Both the position numbers and the translations under genes were made by a program. The notes under the pieces are model-generated. The model was not told where the DNA came from. It was given only the letters and a program-made list of their open reading frames with translations, and ran no database searches. 64,000 nt of DNA from Actinopolymorpha singaporensis (GTDB taxonomy: Bacteria; Actinomycetota; Actinomycetes; Propionibacteriales; Actinopolymorphaceae), in assembly GCF_900104745.1 (NCBI RefSeq), contig NZ_LT629732.1, positions 930,001 to 994,000 of the forward strand, given 5' to 3'. Below are positions 1 through 6,263 of this stretch, piece by piece (position 1 is the stretch's first letter; every line of letters starts with the position of its first letter).

Positions 1-109
1 CCGCCGTAGAAAAGACCTGCTTGCCGAACTCGACGCCGCCGCGATGTCCGCCGCGTCGTTCGACAACCGGTCGACCGGGCAGCCGCCGAATGTCGAGGTT
101 GGCTCATGA
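1..109 (+). CDS. C-terminal end of an unidentified protein, cut by the left window edge
   Basis: Reading frame 2 is open from the left edge to a TGA at 107-109 and encodes about 35 residues ending in NVEVGS. I do not recognise the family from so short a tail. The stop overlaps an ATG at 106 (ATGA), as in a translationally coupled pair, which is why I prefer this frame. The rest of the gene lies outside the window. Confidence 0.35.
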   Translation, partial: RRRKDLLAELDAAAMSAASFDNRSTGQPPNVEVGS

Positions 110-252
110 CACCTCAACCGGCAGCGAGCCCCCAGCCGACAGTGCGGCCCGCCACGCTCAAGACCAACGGGAACGCCGAACGGCTGTACAGCCGGTTGGG
201 CTTCCGCCGCCACGGTGAGCTCGGTGACGAGTACGTCATGACCACCGGGTGA
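106..252 (+). pseudogene. GNAT acetyltransferase C-terminal fragment
   Basis: A 48-codon frame whose last 30 residues (LKTNGNAERLYSRLGF and onward to DEYVMTTG) match the typical C-terminal end of GNAT N-acetyltransferases: the N-x-x-A-x-x-LY-x-x-x-GF alpha4/beta7 motif plus a terminal strand. The acetyl-CoA-binding part (R/Q-x-x-G-x-G/A) is missing. In-frame sequence upstream shows no GNAT similarity and runs into a stop at 7-9. A complete GNAT domain is about 140-160 residues, so this is most likely a remnant. It could be a very short gene coupled to the upstream frame, but I think that less likely. Confidence 0.5.
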
Positions 253-379
253 GCGCCGTCGGGCAATCTCGGTGACCACACCGGCGCTGCCGGTCCGGCC
301 GCGCCCGAACGTACCTGCTGGGGACGGCCGGATCCGGCAACAGGCGGGGCGCAGTCGCGCAAGGTGCGCCACGGTAGGG

Positions 380-1486
380 GTGGTGGACCACATCACGTAC
401 CAGTTCGAGTACGACGAACGGATCCCGGTCGCCTTCATCGGTGCGGGCGGCCACTCCTACCGCAACGTCTACCCGTCCTTCCAGTACGCACCGGTCGACC
501 TGTGCGCCGTCTGCGACCTCGACGGCGGACGGGCGGCGAAGTACGCCCGGCTGTTCGGGGCGCCGCGTTCCTACACCGACCACCACGAGATGCTCGAACG
601 TGAACGACCGGTCGCGGTCTTCGTCGTGACGTCGTACAGCGAGGACGGCCGGGTCCAGGCGACCGACCTCGCCCTGGACTGCCTGCGGGCCGGCGCCCAC
701 GTCTGGATGGAGAAGCCGACCGCCGCCTCGGTGGCGGAGATCAGCCGGCTCCGGAGGCAGTCCGCGGCGGCGGGCAGGTTCGTGATGACCGGGATGAAGA
801 AGATCTTCACCCCGGCGATGGAACGCACGAAGGAGATCATCTCCTCAGCCGAGTTCGGCGAGGTGAGCTCGGTCAGCGTCCGCTACCCGCAAACCCTTCC
901 GCCGTTCGAGAACCGCCGCGACCTGCGAGCGATGCGTGGTTTCCTCGACCACATCTACCACCCAGGCGCGGTTCTGCACCATCTGATGGGTGACGTGTGC
1001 GGGTTCGGCTACCAGTGGGAGCCGGTCTCCGGCGCAAGCACTGCCTCGCTGCGCTTCGCCTCCGGCGCGGTCGGGACGCTGCACCTGGCCGCCGGCAGTG
1101 CCGCGACCAGCCCGCTCGAACGTGTCGAGGTGGTGGGACAGGACGCCAACGTCGTGGTGGACAACGGCGTCCGGCTCACGTACTACCGCCGCGGCGCACG
1201 CCTGGACTACGGTCGTTCGCCCTCCTACGTCGTCGAGGAGGACCACGCCCCGCTGCACTGGGAACCGGAGTTCTCCCTGGGGCAGCTCTACAACAAGAAC
1301 CTCTTCTACCTCGGCTACGTGCCGGAGATCCTGCACTTCTGCGACAGCGTGCTGTCCGGAACGCCGCCGACCAAGGGCACGCTCGAGGACTCGCTCGCCG
1401 TCATGCGGCTCTTCGAGGCCTACCAGACCGTGCCCGCCGGAACTTTCGTCGACCTTGCACAGCCGAACGAGAACGGAGCAGCCTGA
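380..1486 (+). CDS. Gfo/Idh/MocA family NAD(P)-dependent oxidoreductase
   Basis: A 368-residue cytoplasmic dehydrogenase of the Gfo/Idh/MocA type, which usually oxidises a sugar, inositol or derivative with NAD(P). The N-terminal Rossmann domain opens with VAFIGAGGHSY (GxGxxG-like). The conserved EKP motif appears as MEKPTAAS near residue 117, followed by a C-terminal alpha/beta substrate domain with DHIYHPGAVLHHLMG, where the family places its catalytic histidines. The frame is open further upstream (to a start at 272), but that stretch is arginine-rich and unlike the family. I chose the GTG at 380 (383 is equivalent), which follows a GGTAGGGG stretch. The stop overlaps the next start by one base, so it is co-transcribed with the cupin. 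The substrate cannot be read from sequence. Confidence 0.8.
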   Translation: MVDHITYQFEYDERIPVAFIGAGGHSYRNVYPSFQYAPVDLCAVCDLDGGRAAKYARLFGAPRSYTDHHEMLERERPVAVFVVTSYSEDGRVQATDLALDCLRAGAHVWMEKPTAASVAEISRLRRQSAAAGRFVMTGMKKIFTPAMERTKEIISSAEFGEVSSVSVRYPQTLPPFENRRDLRAMRGFLDHIYHPGAVLHHLMGDVCGFGYQWEPVSGASTASLRFASGAVGTLHLAAGSAATSPLERVEVVGQDANVVVDNGVRLTYYRRGARLDYGRSPSYVVEEDHAPLHWEPEFSLGQLYNKNLFYLGYVPEILHFCDSVLSGTPPTKGTLEDSLAVMRLFEAYQTVPAGTFVDLAQPNENGAA

Positions 1487-1854
1487 TGCCGGACGTCGCC
1501 ACTGCCCTCGCCAACGTCACCGACCACGAGATCGAACAGACGCCCTGGGGACGCCTCGTCTGGATGGTGTCGGGCAGGCTCGGCAACTCCACCACGATGA
1601 CCGTGGGCAGGTGCTACATCGAGCCGGGTCTGCACAACCCCCGGCACTATCACCCCAACTGTGACGAGGTTCTGCACGTCCTGCGGGGCACGATCGAGCA
1701 CAGCTTCGACGACGAGACCGTACGAATGAACGCCGGGGACACCATCAGCATCCCGCAGGGCGTCCTCCACAACGCCCGCAACGTCGGCCCGGACACCGCC
1801 GTGTTCGTCATCTCCTTCTCCTCCCCCGATCGTCAGGTCGTCGGCGAGGACTGA
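1486..1854 (+). CDS. Cupin-domain protein
   Basis: A 122-residue single-domain cupin. Motif 1 (PRHYHPNCDEVLHVLRG) supplies two histidines and a glutamate, and motif 2 (AGDTISIPQGVLHNARN) supplies the last histidine, so a metal-binding beta barrel is expected. Proteins like this act as small isomerases, dioxygenases or sugar-binding accessory proteins. The ATG at 1486 shares its A with the TGA of the dehydrogenase before it, implying translational coupling and a shared pathway, probably sugar or sugar-acid metabolism. The exact reaction is not deducible. Confidence 0.8.
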   Translation: MPDVATALANVTDHEIEQTPWGRLVWMVSGRLGNSTTMTVGRCYIEPGLHNPRHYHPNCDEVLHVLRGTIEHSFDDETVRMNAGDTISIPQGVLHNARNVGPDTAVFVISFSSPDRQVVGED

Positions 1855-1862
1855 ACGCCACA

Positions 1863-1898
1863 AGGCCGCCACAGCACGGCGAGGTGCGGCAGCGGCCT
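1863..1898. terminator. Possible hairpin between convergent genes
   Basis: AGGCCGC at 1863-1869 pairs with GCGGCCT at 1892-1898 around a 22-nt loop that can form further inner pairs. It lies just after the cupin stop and before the end of the opposing SRPBCC remnant, where a bidirectional terminator is expected. There is no T-run. Confidence 0.3.
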
Positions 1899-1924
1899 CC
1901 GGCTCGGACGGCAGGTGGTGTTCT

Positions 1925-2238
1925 TCACGCCATTCCCGACACCACCGCCTCCTCGGTCGCCAGTCGTGCGCGGCCACCGGAGTTGGGCTGCCCCTCGCCG
2001 GTGGCGATCAGCTGGCGCAAGCTGGTGTTGACATAGAAGTTCCACCCCGTGGAGCACACGTCGAAGCACTCCTCGGTGGGCACCAGGCCGTGGTGGGTGA
2101 AGCGGACCTCGGTGCGCCCGTCCTTCTGAGTGATGTCGAAGGTGATCACCATCACCCGTGGACATTGGTGACGGCCTGGAACGCCTCCATCGGCGTCTGG
2201 TCGACCGTGAACGTGGTGGTGAGTCCCTGCTCGGTCAC
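1925..2238 (-). pseudogene. SRPBCC (AHSA1-type) protein with internal deletion and frameshift
   Basis: Two pieces of one SRPBCC/AHSA1 protein lie in different frames. The N-terminal piece starts at the GTG at 2238 and encodes VTEQGLTTTFTVDQTP through AVTNVHG before a TGA near 2154. The C-terminal piece, in another frame from about 2155, encodes ITFDITQKDGRTEVRFTHHG through SLRQLIATGEGQPN. In intact relatives about 50-60 residues separate AVTNV and the IxFDI strand; here they are adjacent. The GTG overlaps the ArsR stop (GTGA), so this was the third gene of the SRPBCC-ArsR operon. The frame labelled as a 76-residue ORF at 1925-2155 is only the C-terminal piece. Confidence 0.7.
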
Positions 2239-2642
2239 GTGTGGTCTCCGTTCCCGTCCGTCCCGGACGCGTCGTGATCTTCTGCGCCTCGGTCGAGGAG
2301 GTCCTTCAGGGCGTCCAGCTGGCTGTCCCAGTCGCGGGCAAGCGCGGCCAGGAACTGCTGCGCCACCTGCATCGGTGCCGAGCGCAGCCGGTACCGCACC
2401 CGGCGGCGCTCACCTGCTTCGGCGGTCACCAGACCCGCGTCGGTCAACAGGGCAAGGTGTTTGGCGATCGCCTGCCTGGTGATCGGCAACCGGTCGGCCA
2501 GGTCCGTCGCCGTGGCCGGTCCTCCCGAGGCGAGCTCCGCCAGGATGGCGCGCCGGGTCGGGTCGGCCAGGGCGACGAAGACCTGCTCGGCGACCGCCTC
2601 GATGTCACCGTGCTCAGGCCGCTCGGACGGCTCAGGCGGCAT
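2235..2642 (-). CDS. ArsR-family winged-helix transcriptional regulator
   Basis: A protein of about 135 residues with an ArsR-type HTH_20 domain: VFVALADPTRRAILAELASGG, then the recognition helix region TDLADRLPITRQAIAKHLALL, then the wing (GLVTAEAGERRRVRYRL). It lacks the CxC metal site of classical ArsR/SmtB. It belongs to the subgroup co-encoded with SRPBCC/AHSA1 proteins. I chose the ATG at 2642, which overlaps the upstream SRPBCC stop by 11 nt; an earlier start at 2663 is possible. It sits in the middle of the operon between an intact and a broken SRPBCC gene. The paired palindromes at 3081-3123 are its likely operator. Confidence 0.85.
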   Translation of the reverse strand: MPPEPSERPEHGDIEAVAEQVFVALADPTRRAILAELASGGPATATDLADRLPITRQAIAKHLALLTDAGLVTAEAGERRRVRYRLRSAPMQVAQQFLAALARDWDSQLDALKDLLDRGAEDHDASGTDGNGDHT

Positions 2643-3063
2643 CGAGGTAGTCGACGAGTTCACCCAGCTCGTGCGCCCAGCCCTCGGTGTTGCCCTGGTA
2701 CGCCTTGCGGTAGGCGTCCTCGGGGAGTTGGGCGAAGCCTGACTCGACCACCGTCAGCCGGGTGCCCGCAGCGGTCGGCTCGAGCGTGAACTCGACGTAC
2801 GTACGACGTGGATCGTCCTCGGGCAGGCCGTGGATCTGCCAGGTGAAGCCGAACACCGTCGGCTCCTCGACGCGTTCGACCCGCATCTCGGCCTTGTCGC
2901 CGCTGTCCCACGTCATCTGGGCCGATCCGCCCGGACGCAGGTCGATCTTGGCCTGGTTGCCGAACCAGGTGCCCAGCCCTTCGGCGGTGGTGAGCGCCGC
3001 CCAGACCCTGGCCGGCGGGTGAGCGACCTCCACGGTCCGCTCGATGCGATCGGGAAAGCTCAT
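2632..3063 (-). CDS. SRPBCC (AHSA1/START-like) domain protein
   Basis: A 143-residue protein with the Bet v1-like SRPBCC fold. It has an N-terminal strand RIERTVEVAHPPARVWAAL, the TTAEGLGTWF helix region, a middle beta sheet with MTWDSGDKAEMRVERVEEP, and the C-terminal helix GWAHELGELVDYLDA. The fold binds small hydrophobic ligands; the specific ligand is unknown. The start at 3063 (MSFPD) matches the family N-terminus, whereas the upstream extension would translate the operator itself. It is the first gene of an operon with ArsR and a decayed SRPBCC gene. Confidence 0.85.
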   Translation of the reverse strand: MSFPDRIERTVEVAHPPARVWAALTTAEGLGTWFGNQAKIDLRPGGSAQMTWDSGDKAEMRVERVEEPTVFGFTWQIHGLPEDDPRRTYVEFTLEPTAAGTRLTVVESGFAQLPEDAYRKAYQGNTEGWAHELGELVDYLDAA

Positions 3064-3080
3064 CTGTGACCTCCAGCTAG

Positions 3081-3123
3081 TAGCAACCGTACGGTTGCTA
3101 CCGTATGGCAACCGTACGGTTGC
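3081..3123. promoter_or_regulatory. Twin perfect palindromes, probable ArsR operator
   Basis: A perfect 20-bp palindrome at 3081-3100 has core GCAACCGTACGGTTGC (3083-3098). The same 16-bp core recurs at 3108-3123, 25 bp further on. Both lie 20-60 bp upstream of the SRPBCC-ArsR operon start and just before the end of the upstream gene. The spacer (TACCGTATG flanked by GTTGC and GCAAC) is itself a weaker inverted repeat. This fits cooperative autoregulation by the ArsR protein; the assignment is by position. Confidence 0.75.
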
Positions 3124-3124
3124 G

Positions 3125-4585
3125 TCAACTGGTGGTTGCGCCGGCTCCTCGATTCCCGGATCGCCCGGGCGTGCCGGACTCCCGACGCTTCCGAGATCGC
3201 CGGGCCAGGAAGCGACGGCGGGCGACCCAGGCGATCACCGCCGCGATCTCCCCACCGACGATGCCGACGACGAGTGCCCGGGCGGCGAGCTCCCACGGCC
3301 ACGACGGGCCCGAGAGCTCGGTACGTACGGGATACTCCAGGGTCTTGGCCACCCAGGTGGCGGTGGCGACGTCGGTGGTGGCGGCCACGTCGCGCAGCGC
3401 TCCGTCGAAGGCAAACTCCGAGCGCGTGTGCAGGTACGTCACCGGGAGGCCGGCCGAGCCCGCCGCGCGAGCCAGCGCCGGGTCCGGGTTGCGGGCCGCC
3501 GAGTGCCCGGGCACCACCAGGCGATCCAGCTCGCCCGAGACGTCTCCCAGGGCGGACCGCGGCACGAAGGTCAGCCCGTGCCGGGAACGGATCGGCCCGC
3601 CGTCCAACGTGACCGTGTGGGTCTGCGCCACGAAGGAGAGCGCGGTGTACGGCCGGAAGGCCGACGCCAGCTCCGTCTCGCCGACGCCGCCGGTGAGGAC
3701 GACCCCCTGCGGGGCGGGATCCCGGTAACCGAGGTTCAGCAGCACCACGGAGTCCGAGGACACTCTGAACCGCGAGCCGGGCACCGGCGCAGCCCTGCCC
3801 GGCCGGTAGTACGGCCAGCGCACGGCGGCCGCAGCCCTGCGGGCGGCGTCCTCACCGGCCCGGCGCTCCACCACACGCAGAGCACCGTCCACTCCGGACA
3901 GCACGGCGGCAGTGGTGATGACCTGACCGTCGTCGACGTATCGCACGTCGGTGACCCAGCGGACGTTCGGATACTGCTTCGCCATCCCGCCCATGCCGAG
4001 CTTGAACCAGTTCGACGTGGCCGGCCGATGGTCGAGCAGACCGGTCTGGGCGAGCAGTTCGACGCCGACACACACGCCGACGACGGTCGCACCGTGGGCT
4101 GCCTGCCGAAGAATCCAGTCCCGCAACGGATCCGAACTCGGCTTGCCCGCGTCCGGCACCTCCGGGATGACGACCACGTCGACACCCTCGGGGAACTTCT
4201 GGTCGAGTTCGGAGAAGGTGTGGTCGGGTACGACGTCCAGGCCGCCGGTGAGCGGCAGGGGCCGGCGTTGCGGGGCCGCGGTGTAGACGTTGAACTCACC
4301 CGACGCCGCGAGCACTTCGTACGGCGCGAGGACGTCCGCACCGTTCGCGCCCTCGGCGCCGATCAGGACCACGGCCGTCGGCCGCTTCGGGTCGTACGCG
4401 GGTCGCGGCGCGGCGGCGACGGCCGCTCGAACCCGGTCGGTCACCTCCATCGGGTGCGGGTAGGCCGCTTCGATAGCACCCCTGCTCGACACTGCTCCGA
4501 CCCCGACGGTCGCACCCACCGCGGCGGCCAGAATGACCAGCCCACTCGCCACCCGGGTCGCCGCCCGGGCCCACCAACGCCTCAT
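3125..4585 (-). CDS. Membrane-anchored DJ-1/PfpI (GATase1-like) protein
   Basis: A protein of about 486 residues. It has an N-terminal hydrophobic segment (ASGLVILAAAVGATVGVGAV) that may anchor or export it, then a DJ-1/PfpI domain beginning TAVVLIGAEGANGADVLAPYEVL. The nucleophile elbow is VVGVCVGVELLA, with the cysteine at about residue 172. A second related-looking half contains GVVLTGGVGETELASAFRPY, and a C-terminal transmembrane helix (LVVGIVGGEIAAVIAWVA) is followed by a basic tail. The ATG at 4585 has a GAGG-containing leader; seven more residues upstream are in frame. The gene is divergent from a TetR regulator with paired inverted repeats between them. Related membrane DJ-1 proteins in Firmicutes and Actinobacteria have no firm function. 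Confidence 0.75.
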   Translation of the reverse strand: MRRWWARAATRVASGLVILAAAVGATVGVGAVSSRGAIEAAYPHPMEVTDRVRAAVAAAPRPAYDPKRPTAVVLIGAEGANGADVLAPYEVLAASGEFNVYTAAPQRRPLPLTGGLDVVPDHTFSELDQKFPEGVDVVVIPEVPDAGKPSSDPLRDWILRQAAHGATVVGVCVGVELLAQTGLLDHRPATSNWFKLGMGGMAKQYPNVRWVTDVRYVDDGQVITTAAVLSGVDGALRVVERRAGEDAARRAAAAVRWPYYRPGRAAPVPGSRFRVSSDSVVLLNLGYRDPAPQGVVLTGGVGETELASAFRPYTALSFVAQTHTVTLDGGPIRSRHGLTFVPRSALGDVSGELDRLVVPGHSAARNPDPALARAAGSAGLPVTYLHTRSEFAFDGALRDVAATTDVATATWVAKTLEYPVRTELSGPSWPWELAARALVVGIVGGEIAAVIAWVARRRFLARRSRKRRESGTPGRSGNRGAGATTS

Positions 4586-4607
4586 GACGCCTCGCACCTC
4601 TCCCACC

Positions 4608-4676
4608 TAAACGCGAACATCCTCGCGTCAAGACGGTAGACGGCACCCGCCAGCTAACGCAATGGTTTTCGCGTTA
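4608..4676. promoter_or_regulatory. Two related inverted repeats, probable TetR operators
   Basis: In the 101-bp divergent gap, TAAACGCG (4608-4615) faces CGCGTCAA (4624-4631), and TAACGC (4655-4660) faces GCGTTA (4671-4676). Both read roughly as TTAACGCG, then 8-10 nt, then CGCGTTA. The second ends ten bases before the TetR GTG and the first lies about 25 bp upstream of the DJ-1 gene, so one repressor could control both directions. Confidence 0.6.
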
Positions 4677-4686
4677 AGGTTCGACC

Positions 4687-5259
4687 GTGGCTTACGAACG
4701 AACCATGCAGCGGCCCGGCGGGCGTTCCGCTCGAGTGCGGTCGGCCGTCCACGAGGCGGTCGTCGACCTGATGGAGGAGCACCCGTGGGAGGAGATGAGC
4801 GTGCCGCTGGTCGCCGAGCGCTCGGGCGTCCACCAGGCCACGATCTACCGCCGCTGGGGCAGCATGTCGGCGCTCGTCCAGGACGTACTCGTCGAGCGGT
4901 TCACCGCCGGTGAGGTTCCCGACACCGGGTCACTGCGTGAGGACCTCCGGCAGTACACCACCAACGTTGCCGAGAGCCTCGCCGACGGAGCGATCCCGCT
5001 GATCCTGCGGGCCACGGTGATGGAGATCCGCCCCGGCGAGTCCCGGGAGAGCTCGCCGGCGTTCCGGGCGCGCGAACAGCAGCTCCAGGTCATGCTGGAC
5101 CGCGCTGCGACCAGGGGCGAACAGGTGCCGACCGTCGAGGAACTGCTCGACGTCCTCGTGGCGCCACTGTACTTCCGGGCACTCTTCGCCCAGCCCATGC
5201 CGACCGCGCACGCCGACCGCCTGGTGGACCGGCTGCTCGACCTCGCCGCCCACCGATGA
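4687..5259 (+). CDS. TetR/AcrR-family transcriptional regulator
   Basis: A 190-residue TetR repressor. The N-terminal helix-turn-helix spans about residues 15-62 (VRSAVHEAVVDLMEEHPWEEMSV, then VAERSGVHQATIYRRWGS), followed by an all-helical ligand-binding and dimerisation domain. The GTG start at 4687 lies right after the second inverted repeat. It is transcribed away from the membrane DJ-1/PfpI gene, which it most likely represses along with itself. The ligand is unknown. Confidence 0.9.
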   Translation: MAYERTMQRPGGRSARVRSAVHEAVVDLMEEHPWEEMSVPLVAERSGVHQATIYRRWGSMSALVQDVLVERFTAGEVPDTGSLREDLRQYTTNVAESLADGAIPLILRATVMEIRPGESRESSPAFRAREQQLQVMLDRAATRGEQVPTVEELLDVLVAPLYFRALFAQPMPTAHADRLVDRLLDLAAHR

Positions 5260-5298
5260 GTCGCCCACCGATCCGGCCGGCTCTGCGCGATGATCCGG

Positions 5299-5322
5299 CC
5301 CTCCGAACGTGCGTACGGAGGG
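5299..5322. terminator. Hairpin between convergent genes
   Basis: CCCTCCG (5299-5305) pairs perfectly with CGGAGGG (5316-5322) around a 10-nt loop, between the TetR stop and the end of the opposing isomerase gene. Outer GGCC/GGCC-rich flanks could extend it. No T-run follows, as is common in actinobacteria. Confidence 0.45.
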
Positions 5323-5390
5323 AGAGCACCGGGCCGGCCCGCGCTTCGGGCAAGGCGTGACGGACAGCGTCGCGGGTGAGGTCGGAGCGG

Positions 5391-6212
5391 TCAGGCCGAG
5401 GCGTGCTCCAGGCAGCGCCGCACGAACCGCAGGTCGGTGCGCGTCTGGTCGAGCACCTGCTCGTACGGCAGTTCGTAGTGGCTGTGGAACGACAGCAGTC
5501 CGCCGAACCCCGTCGTGCGCAGGTGGTCCAGGATGCCCGGCCACGGCACCATGCCGTCGGCGAGACCGAGCCAGTCCGACTGCCAGGCACGCTCGCCGCT
5601 CTCCTGCGTGGAGCCCGCGAACCAGCCGCCGTTCTTCACCCCGACGCAGCTGAGCCAGGGGCGCAGCAGGTCGAAGGTCAGCCGCCAGTCCTCCCGGCCG
5701 TCCTGAACCACCTGGTTGCCCGGGTCGGGATAGGCGCTGACCGCCGCCGGGTCGCGGCCCTCGAGCAGCACCCGGGCGAGTGCGCCCGAGGAGTGGATCG
5801 TGCCCCCGTGCAGCTGGATCGCCAGGCCGATGCCGTACGACCCGGCGAGGCGCTCCAGCTCGTCCAGGTCGCGACGGGCCTGGTCGCGGATCTCGTCGTA
5901 CGGACGGGACCCGTCGTAGTTCCAGTAACCCAGCCGGATCAGACCGACGCCCGCGTCGGCACACGCACCGAAGACCTTCGCGGTGGGGAAGTTCGCCGGG
6001 TCGGTGAGATCCGTCGTCGCCATCGGGACGTCGAGGCCGAGCGCCCGCAGGTCTGCCACCGCACCGGGCAGCCGGTCCGCCTCGTCCGGGGTCACCGAGA
6101 AGCCGGGCCGGATCAGCAGGTCGACGCCGTCGAAGCCGAGGTCGGCCACGGCCGGTCCGATCTCGTCCAGTCCCCGGGACCCGAACAGCTTGGTGAACAA
6201 CACGGTGCGCAT
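5391..6212 (-). CDS. Sugar phosphate isomerase/epimerase (xylose isomerase-like TIM barrel)
   Basis: A 273-residue AP_endonuc_2/xylose-isomerase-like TIM barrel. Typical elements are LGFDGVDLLIRPGFSV (strand 1-2), GLDVPMATTDLTDP, RLGYWNYDGS, LAIQLHGGTIHSSG, a metal-binding DPGNQV segment, GVKNGGWF, and FHSHYELP near the C-terminus. These enzymes isomerise or epimerise keto-sugars or inosose derivatives using a divalent metal. It lies 51 nt downstream of the solute-binding protein gene on the same strand, so the pair probably takes up and then isomerises the same carbohydrate. The divergent LacI-dehydrogenase unit likely belongs to the same pathway. Confidence 0.8.
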   Translation of the reverse strand: MRTVLFTKLFGSRGLDEIGPAVADLGFDGVDLLIRPGFSVTPDEADRLPGAVADLRALGLDVPMATTDLTDPANFPTAKVFGACADAGVGLIRLGYWNYDGSRPYDEIRDQARRDLDELERLAGSYGIGLAIQLHGGTIHSSGALARVLLEGRDPAAVSAYPDPGNQVVQDGREDWRLTFDLLRPWLSCVGVKNGGWFAGSTQESGERAWQSDWLGLADGMVPWPGILDHLRTTGFGGLLSFHSHYELPYEQVLDQTRTDLRFVRRCLEHASA

Positions 6213-6263
6213 CAGACGGTCTCTCCTCCAGCCGGTGGCGGCTCTGGTGACAGCTCTACTGTT

